Counted from the stretch's first letter, positions 52,181 to 61,190 are shown. The stretch: DNA of 64,000 bases from Mycolicibacterium porcinum (GCA_001942045.1 MSTD01000023.1:692-64691); one strand, 5' to 3'. Numbers and translations are program-made. The notes: generated from the letters alone by a model not told the origin.

Positions 52181-53953
52181 TTACACGGAGCACTTGCCTC
52201 CGGTGAACAGGTCGCAGGTGGTGCGCAGCCCGTTGAGCACCCCGGCCGGGATGGATGTGATGAAGTCGGTCGCGCTGATCGCGCGCAGTGAGGTGAGATC
52301 GCTGGCTTGTTGCGTGCCGATCAGCACCGCGACGGCCTCCCCCTTGTCGGTGGTGATGATGAACGAGTCGTCGCCGTCGCCGTACTGCCCGGCGCAATCG
52401 GTGTCGCACGCACCCGTCTCGGGATCGATCTTCTCGTCGAACATGTCGTTGATCCACCCGGCGGACAACGCGCGGACGGCCAGCGGATTCTGCGGTTGCG
52501 GGAATCCGGCGATGGCGTAGGCCGCGACCTGGATCAGCGGGTTGCCACCCTGCATGGGATCCATGTGCACGCCGTCTTTCAGCACGACACCGGTGAACTG
52601 TCCCGGCCGCGATTCCGAAAGCTGGTCGTTGACATCGCTGAACACGTTGAGGAAATTCAGCGGCGCTCCGATCTCGTAGATCGGAATGTAGTCATTGGGG
52701 TCGTCGTCGCTGGGGTCCGCGGTTCCGTTCGTTTCCAGCTCGTCCAGGCGCTCCATGGCGTCGGGGATGATCGAGCCCATCGGCACCGCGTCGTAGATCA
52801 CCACGCCGGCAAGCTCGTTGGGTGCGTCCAGGCCTTGCTCGCGGCGGCGGGTCAGACCCTCGGCGTAATAGCCGGCGACCCCGGGAGCGAATCCGCCGCC
52901 CAACGAGTGCCCGACGAGGACGAACTGCAGTGGCACATCGAGGTTCTCGGTGTGGCCGGCCTTCAGCTCCGCGGTGTCCATGCTGGCGTTGAGGGCTGTG
53001 CGATCCGGATCGAGGAACAGCTGGGCGACCGCCTCGTGCAGGTTGTCACCGCCCAGCCACATGCCGTCGGCCTCGAACGGGTTCGAGCTGAACGTGGTGG
53101 TGACCACGACGCTGTTGGTGGTGTGGGCGAGGTAGGACGCCGTGTAGCTGTAGAGCGGTCCGTTGGCGAGGAAGCCGTGCTGCAGGTAGATCATCCGGGT
53201 CGGCGGCTCACCGTTCTCGGATGTTGGGAAGTACCAATTGGATTCGACCTCATGACCTTCGGAGATGACCAGGGTGGAGGTGCTGACCTCGACGGCGTCG
53301 CGCAACTCGGGCGGCACCACCGGGTCGCCGCCGACGGCGCGCTCGAGGGTGGCGAGCGTGTCGAACACGGCGTCGGTGATCACCGACAGCGGCGTGGGAT
53401 AGTTCTGCGGCTCGGGGTTGAGCGTCAGCTCTCCGAGGGTGCGGAGCACATCGTGGATCGTCTCGACCGGGTCGTTCTTGTCTGCGGTTGGCGCAGGAAG
53501 ATTGGGTGCGGACACAGCCGACCGGATCTTTATCGGCGGCCGGGCCCGGACGCCAGCGGGTTGTGAGGCCATCGCGGTGCTGCCGGCGGTGGTGTCCTCG
53601 ACAACGTCACGAGTGGCGTCACCGATCTCACGAACCGTGTCACCGGCGTCCCGGGTTACGTCCCGAATCGCTTTGCGCGCCTTGGCCGAAACTGACTCGG
53701 CACGGTGTCCGAACCGTTGCTTCGTGTCGGCGGCCTTGGTGTGCTGCTCCGACTTGGCCCGCGGCTTCGCCGAGCGCATTTTCCGAGGCTGGGTTTTGTC
53801 GGTGGTGTCGTTCTGCGTGGCCGACGGCTTCGTGCCCGGCTTCGACGTGCCACCCTCATCGGCGTGGGCAGTTCCCGCCCCGGCGAGTATCGCCGCCGAC
53901 AGCCCGGCCGTGAAAACCCCGGCGCCAACCCACGTCACAACCCGCGTCATCAT
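52181..53953 (-). CDS. Exported alpha/beta-hydrolase with basic N-terminal region
   Basis: A 590-residue secreted enzyme. The signal peptide covers about 1-31 (GVFTAGLSAAILAGAGTAHA). A low-complexity charged region (about 32-125, Lys/Arg/Thr-rich, e.g. KPRAKSEQHTKAADTKQRFG) precedes the hydrolase domain: oxyanion LQHGFLANG near residue 262, nucleophile VGHSLGGGFA (GxSxG), acid and His in VLKDGVHMD near residue 465. The domain resembles mycobacterial lipase/PE-PPE-like hydrolases. The C-terminal 60 residues contain two cysteine pairs. Met2 at 53950 may be the true start. A lipase/esterase acting on the envelope is likely. Confidence 0.8.
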   Translation of the reverse strand: MMTRVVTWVGAGVFTAGLSAAILAGAGTAHADEGGTSKPGTKPSATQNDTTDKTQPRKMRSAKPRAKSEQHTKAADTKQRFGHRAESVSAKARKAIRDVTRDAGDTVREIGDATRDVVEDTTAGSTAMASQPAGVRARPPIKIRSAVSAPNLPAPTADKNDPVETIHDVLRTLGELTLNPEPQNYPTPLSVITDAVFDTLATLERAVGGDPVVPPELRDAVEVSTSTLVISEGHEVESNWYFPTSENGEPPTRMIYLQHGFLANGPLYSYTASYLAHTTNSVVVTTTFSSNPFEADGMWLGGDNLHEAVAQLFLDPDRTALNASMDTAELKAGHTENLDVPLQFVLVGHSLGGGFAPGVAGYYAEGLTRRREQGLDAPNELAGVVIYDAVPMGSIIPDAMERLDELETNGTADPSDDDPNDYIPIYEIGAPLNFLNVFSDVNDQLSESRPGQFTGVVLKDGVHMDPMQGGNPLIQVAAYAIAGFPQPQNPLAVRALSAGWINDMFDEKIDPETGACDTDCAGQYGDGDDSFIITTDKGEAVAVLIGTQQASDLTSLRAISATDFITSIPAGVLNGLRTTCDLFTGGKCSV

Positions 53954-54077
53954 TCGCCCCCGTTACATCGGACCCGATCTTTGTCACGCTAGCGGGGATC
54001 GGCCGCCCTTCGGACGAGATTGGACGAGATGGCGGAACGAGCAGGCACAGCGGGTGTGCGCCTCCCCGCCAATCGCT

Positions 54078-54533
54078 CTAGCCGAGTTCGAGAGCTTCAC
54101 GCGACACCCGGAAAAAGCGTCCGGTGCCGGTATCCGTACAGGTGACATCTGAGGGCTGCGCTTCGCACTTGATCGGGCCGGACCACCGCGCCTGACCGTA
54201 CGGGAGCGTGGGCATTCCGGTTTCGAAAATGGTGTCGCCGTGGCAGTGCACGACAGGCGCACCGCCCGGCTTCAAGCTGATGCGGTTGCCCCAGTCCAAT
54301 CGACAGTCCGCCGGCCTGGGCGGCGCGGTGTAAGTGTGTTCGCGGATCTCACATACGACGCCGTCGGCACCCTCCGAACCGCTCGACACCAAACACCAGA
54401 TGTTGCCTGACGGGGTGACGAATTTGGTGCCCGCTGGGGCGGCAGATGCAGACGCGGGGAGCGCCACAACGACTGACGTTCCGGCGACAAATGCGACGAG
54501 ACAACGTCGAACCGTGCCCACGGCTTTGGGCAT
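54078..54533 (-). CDS. Secreted cysteine-rich protein (DUF6636-like)
   Basis: A 151-residue exported protein from ATG at 54533 (MPKAVGTVRRC). Signal peptide to about residue 32 (GTSVVVALPASASA). The mature part FVTPSGNIWCLVSS...GVVCEIREHTYTAPPRPADCRLDWG...VHCHGDT...IKCEAQPSDVTCTDTGTGRFF has six well-spaced cysteines, the pattern of a mycobacterial exported family I associate with DUF6636. In-frame starts at 54554 and 54584 also exist. Function unknown. Confidence 0.7.
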   Translation of the reverse strand: MPKAVGTVRRCLVAFVAGTSVVVALPASASAAPAGTKFVTPSGNIWCLVSSGSEGADGVVCEIREHTYTAPPRPADCRLDWGNRISLKPGGAPVVHCHGDTIFETGMPTLPYGQARWSGPIKCEAQPSDVTCTDTGTGRFFRVSREALELG

Positions 54534-55040
54534 GCGACGGTCACCCTGCCACATCCTCAACCGATTCCCTCCCCGCTCCGCCATAGATGCAGTATCTCCC
54601 CCGTGTCCAGACGTTGCTCAGCCCTACTCCCACCATCGGCAGCGTGCGGATGGGGACACCGAACTGACATTGACCTGCCACAGTTGACCATTCACACGGA
54701 CGGGCAAATGGACAAAGCTTCATCCCCGCTCGCACCGACGGTCAATACCGGCAAATAAGCAGTCACGAATGCCTGAGCGCATTTCCGGCGCCGACGACAG
54801 CCCAGGGCATACCGCCAAAAGTAATGTGCGCGAGGGCAAGCGCCGCCGACCGTGCAGGAATACGGACTACGGACACCTGGCATTCGGGACCAATCTCCGA
54901 GGCTCCACGGCAAGCGCAGATATTTTCTTTCGAAAAGACCAACTACCTCACTTTGCAAGAAGTTCAGCATTCTCGTCCGGCGCCCCAGTTTCGCGGCATA
55001 ACTTTATGTACGTTCGCGTCAATTATGGGGAGGTAGACAC
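54534..55040. other. Intergenic region, 507 bp
   Basis: AT-rich in its right half (54905-55020), consistent with a long promoter/leader for the secreted protein at 55041. No reverse or forward frame has a ribosome site plus recognisable product. A regulatory RNA cannot be excluded. Confidence 0.5.
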
Positions 55041-56246
55041 ATGAACAAGCGTCGGGAACTCGCAATGACAGGACTGGTGGGTGCAGTCGCGTCGGGGTTG
55101 GCGGTCGCAGCGATGAGTACGCCCGCACCAGCACACGCGTGGTGCGTCGGAATCAGCGGTCTGGACATCGGTGGGGGCTGCTCGAGTACCTTGGGCAACT
55201 TCGCACTCGGCCTCGGGCCGGGCGCGATAGCCAGTTCCAACGGGTTCCTCACCGGCGCAATCGCGTTCGGCAACGCGTTCGCAGACTCGGGGGGTGCCCT
55301 CACCGCCGCGTGGGCAGGCGGTGACGGTTCTGAGGCATACACAGCCGGCTTCCTCGACTGGGCCGTGGCACAAGGGACCAACGTTTCGGCGGTCGCAGGT
55401 AGATCGAACAACGACTTCGCCAACTTCGCCTTCAACTTCGGCAATGCCGTCGAGCCATGGCTTGGCGGAGAAAATGAAGCACTGGGGACGAGCAACGTGG
55501 ACGCCAGTTACGGCAGCTTCAACCTTGCAGCCAACTTGGGCGGTAATGCCAACGCGGTCGAGGGAATCACGAAGGACATGCGCGTGTGGGCGGGGGGCAC
55601 GGAAGACACGCCTAGCTTCGGCAGCGCCGCGCTCAACCTTCTCGGCAACCGAAATGATGTGCAGGCGTTCGGTGACGGCGTCGCGGCGATCGCCGTCGGC
55701 AACTTCTTTGGGTTCCCCAACGGCAGTGACAGCGTCGTGAAGGTGGGTGATTTCCTCGAGGGGATCCCCGGCGGCAGCCTGAGCCTGGCGTTCAATGTCC
55801 AGCCCCCGTTCATCACTGAACCGTGCAATACGGGTCAATGCGGCAACACCGTGACGATCAACAACGGTTATCTGACGCTTGCGGGAGCAGTGGGATTGGT
55901 CAATCGGATCGTCGAAAAGGTTGGACCGGGAATCCAAATCAACACTCCCCTCAACCCGCCCGCCACCGTCACGAATGTGCTTGCGGCCCGTGACACGGAC
56001 GGCGCGTCAACGGTGACCCCCACAGCGTCGGCGCGGAAGTCGCTCAGCGACCGCGTCAAGAGCGCCGCGCAGCGAAACTTCGTCCGGCCCAGCCTCAACG
56101 CCAATCAAGAAGCTAAAACGGCCGATAAGGATGCTGCGGCAGGCAAGTCGTTCAAGAGCCGGATCACCGAGGCCAAGAACAAGCTGAACGGCGTCAGCAA
56201 GGTTTCCGCTAAGAAGGCGACGAAGGCCAAAGCCGACACCGACTGA
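55041..56246 (+). CDS. PGRS-like secreted Gly/Ala/Asn-rich protein with basic tail
   Basis: A 401-residue exported protein with a strong GGGGAGG ribosome site. Signal peptide to about residue 33 (GAVASGLAVAAMSTPAPAHA). The mature part has many GNxxA/AxxGN and NF-AFNFGNA type short repeats (for example FNLAANLGGNANAVEG, ALNLLGNRNDVQAFGDG), like PE_PGRS/MPTR-type beta-helix regions but without a PE domain. From about residue 310 a Lys-rich tail follows (SARKSLSDRVKSAAQRN, KSFKSRITEAKNKLN, SAKKATKAKADTD). The tail recalls that of the protein at 28219-29328. Probable surface protein. Confidence 0.72.
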   Translation: MNKRRELAMTGLVGAVASGLAVAAMSTPAPAHAWCVGISGLDIGGGCSSTLGNFALGLGPGAIASSNGFLTGAIAFGNAFADSGGALTAAWAGGDGSEAYTAGFLDWAVAQGTNVSAVAGRSNNDFANFAFNFGNAVEPWLGGENEALGTSNVDASYGSFNLAANLGGNANAVEGITKDMRVWAGGTEDTPSFGSAALNLLGNRNDVQAFGDGVAAIAVGNFFGFPNGSDSVVKVGDFLEGIPGGSLSLAFNVQPPFITEPCNTGQCGNTVTINNGYLTLAGAVGLVNRIVEKVGPGIQINTPLNPPATVTNVLAARDTDGASTVTPTASARKSLSDRVKSAAQRNFVRPSLNANQEAKTADKDAAAGKSFKSRITEAKNKLNGVSKVSAKKATKAKADTD

Positions 56247-56269
56247 CGGTCAAACGGCGCGTTCGTTTT

Positions 56270-56908
56270 CTAGAGCTTCGCGGCGACGAAATCGGCTGCC
56301 TGCGCGACCTTTCCGGACTGCACATAGGACACGTGGGCGCCCATGTCCCAGCCGCCTTCCCAACAGATCGGGTCGCCCTCGTTGCACTGGGTGATCGTGT
56401 TGGCGGCGTACTGCGGCGCCAGCATCGGCAGCACCTGCCCAGCCGCAAGCAGACCCGAGAAGCTGGTCTGCGGGGTACCGAACAGTGCACTGGCTGCCAC
56501 GTGATCAGCGACCTGGGGAGCCGCCTCGTTGGTGGCCTTTTCGATGACGGCCGCACCCTGCGAGTAGCCGCCCAACACCATCTTTGTGTTCGGGCAGCCG
56601 GCCGCGGTCGACTCGATGAGGGTTCGCGCGGCCTCGGTGCCGGCCGGTGTGCTGGTGTTGAAGTCGTTGGTGGCCGGATAGTCGACCGGGATCGCGTCGA
56701 CGGTGCGCGGGGCCACCCGCGCTCGCAGATCGTCGACGAACGGACCGCCGACACTGCCCAGGCCGGGCGGCTCATTGGTGCCGCGGGCGAAGACCACGGT
56801 GACGTCGGAACACGGTGCGGCTGCCGCCTGCGGTGCCGTCACGGTCGGGAACGCTGCGGCCAACGCCGCGAAAGCCAGGATCAAAGCGGGCTTGCTCGTC
56901 ATACCCAT
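56270..56908 (-). CDS. Secreted cutinase-family esterase
   Basis: A 212-residue exported serine esterase from ATG at 56908. Signal peptide to about residue 30. The cutinase fold parts are DVTVVFARGTNEPPGLGSVG, the nucleophile GGYSQGAAV, the catalytic Asp in CNEGDPIC and the His in DMGAHVSYVQ, plus paired cysteines (APCSDV with AAGCPNT; TQCNEGDPIC). Mycobacterial cutinase-like proteins act as lipases, phospholipases or thioesterases of the envelope. ATG at 56902 is an alternative start. It is convergent with the preceding secreted protein gene. Confidence 0.88.
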   Translation of the reverse strand: MGMTSKPALILAFAALAAAFPTVTAPQAAAAPCSDVTVVFARGTNEPPGLGSVGGPFVDDLRARVAPRTVDAIPVDYPATNDFNTSTPAGTEAARTLIESTAAGCPNTKMVLGGYSQGAAVIEKATNEAAPQVADHVAASALFGTPQTSFSGLLAAGQVLPMLAPQYAANTITQCNEGDPICWEGGWDMGAHVSYVQSGKVAQAADFVAAKL

Positions 56909-57052
56909 CGATCGTAGAGAACGCGGCCGGCCGTTCCCCCGATCGGAGGACCCCCGATTCAGCCGATTCATCGTCTGACCAGCGGACATACACGGCGACT
57001 CCCAACCGGGATGGTGATTGCAACACACCAACCACCCACGAGGGGACACCAC

Positions 57053-57910
57053 ATGACCACCACCAACCGCATCGGGTTCGCCCGCCGCTTCGCACTCGTC
57101 GCCGCCGCGGTGGCCGTGCCGGCCATCGGCGTCGCCGTCGCACCGAGCGCCGGCGCGCAGGCCACCCAGTTCGGCCCGTGCGGAAACGTGCACGACAACG
57201 TCGACCTCTGGAAGGACGTCAGGTATGCCACGCCAGCACACAAGGACGGCGCCATCGACGTCGTGTTCCCCGGCGGGGACAAGTCCCGCGGCTTCGCGGT
57301 CCGCCAGGGACACCACCCCGCCCAGCTGACCGATCTGCTCGTGATCCCGACGGCCCGCGAGACCGGTATCGAATGCGACAACCTGCTGAACGCCGATGCT
57401 CCCCACTACTTCAAGGACGCCTACGAATACGTCGGCACGCTGCCGCTGGGCAACCAGGGTCAGAGCCCGGACTGGGCGCTGGGCATCAACTCCGCCGACA
57501 ACCGCGGCCAGGACCAGCTGCACATCCACGTGACGCTGCTCGACCCGACCGCCCGCGCCGACATCGACCAGGCCGTCAAAAACCACAAGGTCACCCGGGA
57601 TGAGAAGGCCTGGAAGACCTCGGTGATCGGGGTGCGCGGCCACACCGAGAAGGGCCCGATCGAGACGAGCCCCCGCGGCTACCGGGCGTGGAACACCGAC
57701 AACATCGACCAGAACTTCTTCTCCGCGCTGAACACCCAGATCGTCGCGCCGCTGAAGAAGGCCGGCGCCGATGTGGGCATGAACAACGAGACCCTGCTGA
57801 TCACCAAGAACCATCAGGGCCCGGGATTCATCGTGCTCGCCAGCGACGAGAAGTCCGGCATGACACCCTTCGGCGTCAACAACATCGAGCGGTTGCTCGA
57901 CAAAGGCTGA
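57053..57910 (+). CDS. cdh: CDP-diacylglycerol pyrophosphatase (Cdh family)
   Basis: A 285-residue exported enzyme from ATG at 57053. A signal with a twin-arginine-like RIGFARRFALV ends near residue 35. The HIT-superfamily catalytic signature of Cdh is visible as DWALGINSADNRGQDQLHIHVTLLDP (HxHx). Family members hydrolyse CDP-diacylglycerol to CMP and phosphatidate, as E. coli Cdh and mycobacterial Rv2289. NLLNADAPHYFKDAYEY resembles the N-terminal part of the E. coli protein. A strong terminator hairpin follows at 57922-57953. Confidence 0.85.
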   Translation: MTTTNRIGFARRFALVAAAVAVPAIGVAVAPSAGAQATQFGPCGNVHDNVDLWKDVRYATPAHKDGAIDVVFPGGDKSRGFAVRQGHHPAQLTDLLVIPTARETGIECDNLLNADAPHYFKDAYEYVGTLPLGNQGQSPDWALGINSADNRGQDQLHIHVTLLDPTARADIDQAVKNHKVTRDEKAWKTSVIGVRGHTEKGPIETSPRGYRAWNTDNIDQNFFSALNTQIVAPLKKAGADVGMNNETLLITKNHQGPGFIVLASDEKSGMTPFGVNNIERLLDKG

Positions 57911-57921
57911 CGCTTGCGATC

Positions 57922-57953
57922 CCAACGGCCACCCGTGTGCGGGTGGCCGTTGG
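57922..57953. terminator. Perfect 14-bp hairpin between convergent genes
   Basis: Arms 57922-57935 (ccaacggccacccg) and 57940-57953 pair perfectly around a 4-nt TGTG loop, between the stops of cdh and the Ddn-like gene. The best intrinsic terminator in the window. Confidence 0.82.
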
Positions 57954-57963
57954 TGTTGGGTGT

Positions 57964-58350
57964 TCAGCGCGCAATCGTGAGCAACAGAGCTGCCTCGTTG
58001 TAGGGAAACGCCTTGTAGAGCAGCCGGGAACTCGGTGTCACCAGTGGCGCACCCTCGGCCTTGCTCACCACCCGTGGGTCGGCGAGCGGTATAGCCCGCC
58101 CTCGCTTGCGCAGCACCGCAGGTCCGCCGGCCAGCACGTTCTTCAACCAATCCGTCTGCCGGCCGTAGCCGACGAGGATGGCGTAGCCGTCGCGGGTCTC
58201 GAACACCAGAAGGGGCGTTCGATACCGCCTGCCCGACTTCCGCCCGACATGCTCAAGCGTCCCGAGGTTCGGAAGCCACGGCGTGATCGCGCGGGCCAGC
58301 GGATTGGTGACGTGCTTGTTGAAATGTGCGACTCGTCGAGGGACGCGCAT
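57964..58350 (-). CDS. Ddn-like F420H2-dependent nitroreductase-family protein
   Basis: A 128-residue split-barrel protein. TLEHVGRKSGRRYRTPLLVF and VGYGRQTDWLKNVLAGG are the deazaflavin-binding motifs of the mycobacterial Ddn/Fgd-associated family, which reduces quinones or nitro compounds using F420H2. Length is slightly below Ddn itself (about 150). It ends 97 bp before the attachment-site repeat that opens the genomic island, so it marks the ancestral flank. Confidence 0.83.
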   Translation of the reverse strand: MRVPRRVAHFNKHVTNPLARAITPWLPNLGTLEHVGRKSGRRYRTPLLVFETRDGYAILVGYGRQTDWLKNVLAGGPAVLRKRGRAIPLADPRVVSKAEGAPLVTPSSRLLYKAFPYNEAALLLTIAR

Positions 58351-58446
58351 TCTCGGAGTCTAGGGGCTGATCGTGGTCGGCTCACCGGCTGCGACTCGGT
58401 GGGCTTGGCCGTTTACGCAGGCCGTTCAAGCCACAACGACACCCGT

Positions 58447-58489
58447 GCCCCCAGTCGGACTCGAACCGACACTTGGCGGATTTTAAGAA
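58447..58489. repeat. Attachment-site repeat attL (43 bp, tRNA 3' half)
   Basis: Exact copy of 63853-63895. It contains the T-arm, variable loop and most of the anticodon arm of the tRNA gene at 63854-63927, but the 5' half of the tRNA is absent here. It marks the left end of the inserted island. Confidence 0.88.
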
Positions 58490-58699
58490 GGGGCGAGCCG
58501 CGTTCCGCGACCCCGGGAAATGGATTAGCCGAAGGGCGTATTTTGACCGTAAGACAGCGATTTTGAGCGTTGCCAGTACAGTCCCGGTACGGGCGGGAAA
58601 CGCCCCAGATTCGCCCCCGGTCGCCGCGTTCGCGCCGCGACGAGATTTGCTCGCGGGTGTTAGCTCTGGGACGTCCGTGACTCATGGGATGATGGCGCC

Positions 58700-59242
58700 G
58701 TGGCTAACGCAGAGTCGCAAGGACACCAGGCCTCTCGCTACGCGACGTGGTCTGTGGTTGCAGCATGCGTCCTCGGCTTCGCACTGCTGGTGGCAATAGT
58801 GTGGGGAGTCGCCCTCGCCAAAGATGGCGGCCAAACCCCGCTTGAGAGCTACATCTTTACGGTTGTCTTAACGGCTTTATCAATCGCGGGAGGTTGGATA
58901 ATCGCCGTCTTGATGAACCAGTCGCAAAGCTTCGACAGGCGTGCCGCCGAAAGGCGGCAGCAGGAAGATCTTGAGCGAAGCGCACGCAGCGCCGTGACGC
59001 GCTCGTTTCGCATCATGGGTGCGATGGGCAGAATTCAGACCCATAGCCAGGGCGAGGATCAACACAATCTTGCGGAGCTACGTACGCGCATGCGCGTAAT
59101 TAGCGAGGCGGCAACCATGAGTTTCGACCAGGCGCTAGACGCGATCGAAGATTGGCGCAGATTCGCTCCCGATGTAGTCGACAACGAGATCGATAAGGCT
59201 GAGAAGGCGTCTATCAGGCGCAAGGAGGGGTGGAATGACTGA
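58700..59242 (+). CDS. Membrane-anchored coiled-coil protein (island cargo)
   Basis: A 180-residue protein from GTG at 58700. Two hydrophobic helices at about 18-40 and 52-72 (GFALLVAIVWGVALA, VVLTALSIAGGWIIAVLM) place the rest in the cytoplasm: a charged helical region (DRRAAERRQQEDLERSARSA) and a longer helical tail to residue 180. No enzymatic motif. The last 8 bases overlap the ATG of the next gene, so the two are coupled. No family recognised. The arrangement recalls small membrane/effector pairs in defence or signalling, but this is inference. Confidence 0.7.
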   Translation: MANAESQGHQASRYATWSVVAACVLGFALLVAIVWGVALAKDGGQTPLESYIFTVVLTALSIAGGWIIAVLMNQSQSFDRRAAERRQQEDLERSARSAVTRSFRIMGAMGRIQTHSQGEDQHNLAELRTRMRVISEAATMSFDQALDAIEDWRRFAPDVVDNEIDKAEKASIRRKEGWND

Positions 59243-59651
59243 CAAGCCACAACGCGCGGAGGTCGGCCTTAATTCTCTTGTCGCGCGGGTTAATTCATCA
59301 ACCGAACTTGTCCTCAACGTAGGTCTCGAAAACGGAGTCAAGCCTGGCGACATATTCCGCATCATGTCCGAGGACGGCATCCCAGTCAATGACCCTGAGA
59401 CTGGCGAACAGCTGGGGCTCATTCCAGTAGAAAAGGCACGCGTCAAGGCGCAGACGGTCTACAAACGAATCTGCATCGCCGAAACCTACCGGACATATAC
59501 CGTCGGAGGCGGGATTGGCTCTATGTCTTCGATTTTCGGTCCAGAGCGTGAGGTGAGAGAGAAGATGGAGGTCGAAGAGAGCCCGGAGGTAGATGTCGAT
59601 ACGACAGTCAGAGTCGGCGATACCGCCACCTTGATTACGTTGGCGAAGTAG
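59235..59651 (+). CDS. Small beta-rich protein, FlgT-C-like (island cargo)
   Basis: A 138-residue protein coupled to the preceding membrane protein (8-bp overlap). The core NSLVARVNSSTELVLNVG, then GVKPGDIFRIMSEDGIPVND and PETGEQLGLIPVEKARVKAQ, is a small beta-barrel resembling the C-terminal domain of FlgT-like proteins (VxxGDxF pattern plus DPxTGExLG). A short variable part (RTYTVGGGIGSMSSIFG) and a further strand (VRVGDTATLITL) end it. No signal peptide, so it is cytoplasmic, unlike FlgT. Function unknown; it probably binds its membrane partner. Confidence 0.65.
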   Translation: MTDKPQRAEVGLNSLVARVNSSTELVLNVGLENGVKPGDIFRIMSEDGIPVNDPETGEQLGLIPVEKARVKAQTVYKRICIAETYRTYTVGGGIGSMSSIFGPEREVREKMEVEESPEVDVDTTVRVGDTATLITLAK

Positions 59652-59657
59652 AAACGG

Positions 59658-60632
59658 TCAACGCGGCAACGGCGTCCAGTCATCGTCCTTGACGAGAACG
59701 ATCACGCCGTCGCCGCCGATCTCCCAAATACGGAATCCACGAGTGCCATGACGGTAACGGTCACGGCGCTGCCCGGCCCGCCAGAGTCGCCCATTCCACC
59801 CAGGTGGTGGATTGCTATCGCCATTCTCGAGCCAGTCAGGAATGCCGACATTCTCTTGATACCAGTAGTTCAATTCCGTTGCCTTGGAGGTGATTTCATC
59901 TATTAGCACCGCACTCCGCTGATTAATTTCGGCCCAGAACCAGGCTGCGAACTGACCGGCCGCGTTAACGTATCGCTCAACGATCGGCGCAAGGTCGAAA
60001 TTTTCCTCCTGCTGCTGCAGGTACGTCTTGGCGGGACCGGTCCAACCACCCCAGCGGAGCAACTTATCGCGCTGTAATTGCAGCGTGTTGATCTGTTGAA
60101 TGGACGGCATGCCCTGCTCCCATTTGATGGTCGTACTCAGCTCTGGTAGCGGGATGGAGTAATGGGTGCAGTAGTTCCGCAGCTTCGACATAAAGACGGC
60201 CTCCCCGGTCTGGAAGGTCTCGGCCATCTTCTCGGCGTAGTCTGTGCGCTCAAACTCCGATCTACCGTCATCGGTGGGCATCGGCCGCCCACAGGAGTCG
60301 CAAATTTCCGTCGTCACCTTTGAACCTTTTTGCGGCCACCGATGCCGCATGACGACGCGCTGCGAGTCGATCAGCGATGTGACGGACGTCAGGTAGTTGT
60401 GGAGTCGACGGACGAGTTCGTCCATGTAGCCATCTGAAGTCTCGCCTGCGATCTGCAGAGACATGACGAATGCAGCAACGTGAGTCGCAAGTTCCTTGGC
60501 GTTGGCATTGAAGACGTAGAAACACCGCTTCAGGGCGTCAAGGTCTTCGCGCAGCTGCGCGGCTGGCAATGCGTCAAGGTGCGCCTTACGCCTGTCCATC
60601 TCGATGCCGAAGGGTGACACGTACGACGACAT
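59658..60632 (-). CDS. Unknown protein with one CxxC motif (island cargo)
   Basis: A 324-residue soluble protein, mostly helical. An N-terminal helical domain (about 10-100: LREDLDALKRCFYVFNANAK, then MDELVRRLHNYLTSVTSLID) leads to a CDSCGRPMP knuckle near residue 112 that looks like half of a zinc ribbon. A central helical region follows (KLRNYCTHYSIPLPELSTT), then an aromatic-rich C-terminus (WYQENVGIPDWLENGD, RGFRIWEIGGDGVIVLVKDD). No family is recognised. It is convergent with the beta-barrel gene (6 bp between stops). Codon use is less GC-rich than the host average. Confidence 0.66.
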   Translation of the reverse strand: MSSYVSPFGIEMDRRKAHLDALPAAQLREDLDALKRCFYVFNANAKELATHVAAFVMSLQIAGETSDGYMDELVRRLHNYLTSVTSLIDSQRVVMRHRWPQKGSKVTTEICDSCGRPMPTDDGRSEFERTDYAEKMAETFQTGEAVFMSKLRNYCTHYSIPLPELSTTIKWEQGMPSIQQINTLQLQRDKLLRWGGWTGPAKTYLQQQEENFDLAPIVERYVNAAGQFAAWFWAEINQRSAVLIDEITSKATELNYWYQENVGIPDWLENGDSNPPPGWNGRLWRAGQRRDRYRHGTRGFRIWEIGGDGVIVLVKDDDWTPLPR

Positions 60633-60685
60633 GCCGAAAACGTACCAACCAACACTGACACCAGGTCAATGGAATATGGAACCCC

Positions 60686-61190
60686 TCACCCCGCCGTCGT
60701 AGCGGCACGACATTGCTTGCCGTCTCGGCCCGCTGGACTGGGACGGGTAGTTCGGGCAGCGTGTTGAGCGCGCCGCCGTCCTGCTCGGGGATGTAGTCGC
60801 CGTACGTGTCGAGCGTTAGCGTTGCTGTGCCCCAACCACTTCGACACCTGCATGAAGTGCATACCCGCCGACAGCTGTAGGACAGCGAACGTAAGCCGGA
60901 GGTCGTGGAGGCGTACGCCTCGGACGGCGGGTGTGTCCTTAGTCGCGGGACGGCTCGCCGGCAGCCCTACGGCCTCCAGGGCGGGCTTGAGGATGGTGTG
61001 GTAGAACGTCCCCATTGCGAGCGGCTGCGACCAGTCCAGCGGGAACCGTCTGCGAACCGCACGCGGTGCTCCATGTCGCCGCCGACGTTGCGAGTGCTGT
61101 CGACCATGCCGCGCTTGCCGGTGTGCGGGTCGCGCGGTATCAACACGACCACGCGGCTGCGGGGCGGGTAGTACGTCGCTTTCATGAGGC
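60686..61190 (-). pseudogene. Inactivated tyrosine recombinase (phage-type integrase), C-terminal part
   Basis: On the reverse strand the catalytic part of a mycobacterial phage-type integrase is readable across frameshifts: FPLDWSQPLAMGTFYHTILK, then KPALEAVGLPASRP, GVRLHDLRLTFAVLQLSAG (the usual HDLRHTF with His changed to Leu), VSKWLGHSN, and, after a further frameshift near 60812, LTLDTYGDYIPEQDGGALN with the nucleophile Tyr. An additional 1-base loss lies near 61047. The N-terminal arm-binding and core-binding half is missing. It may be the integrase that placed the island, now dead. Confidence 0.72.

Noticed and set aside
56908..58150. Reverse frame extending the cutinase to 626 residues
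   Set aside because: The extension is antisense to the cdh gene; the signal peptide begins at 56908.
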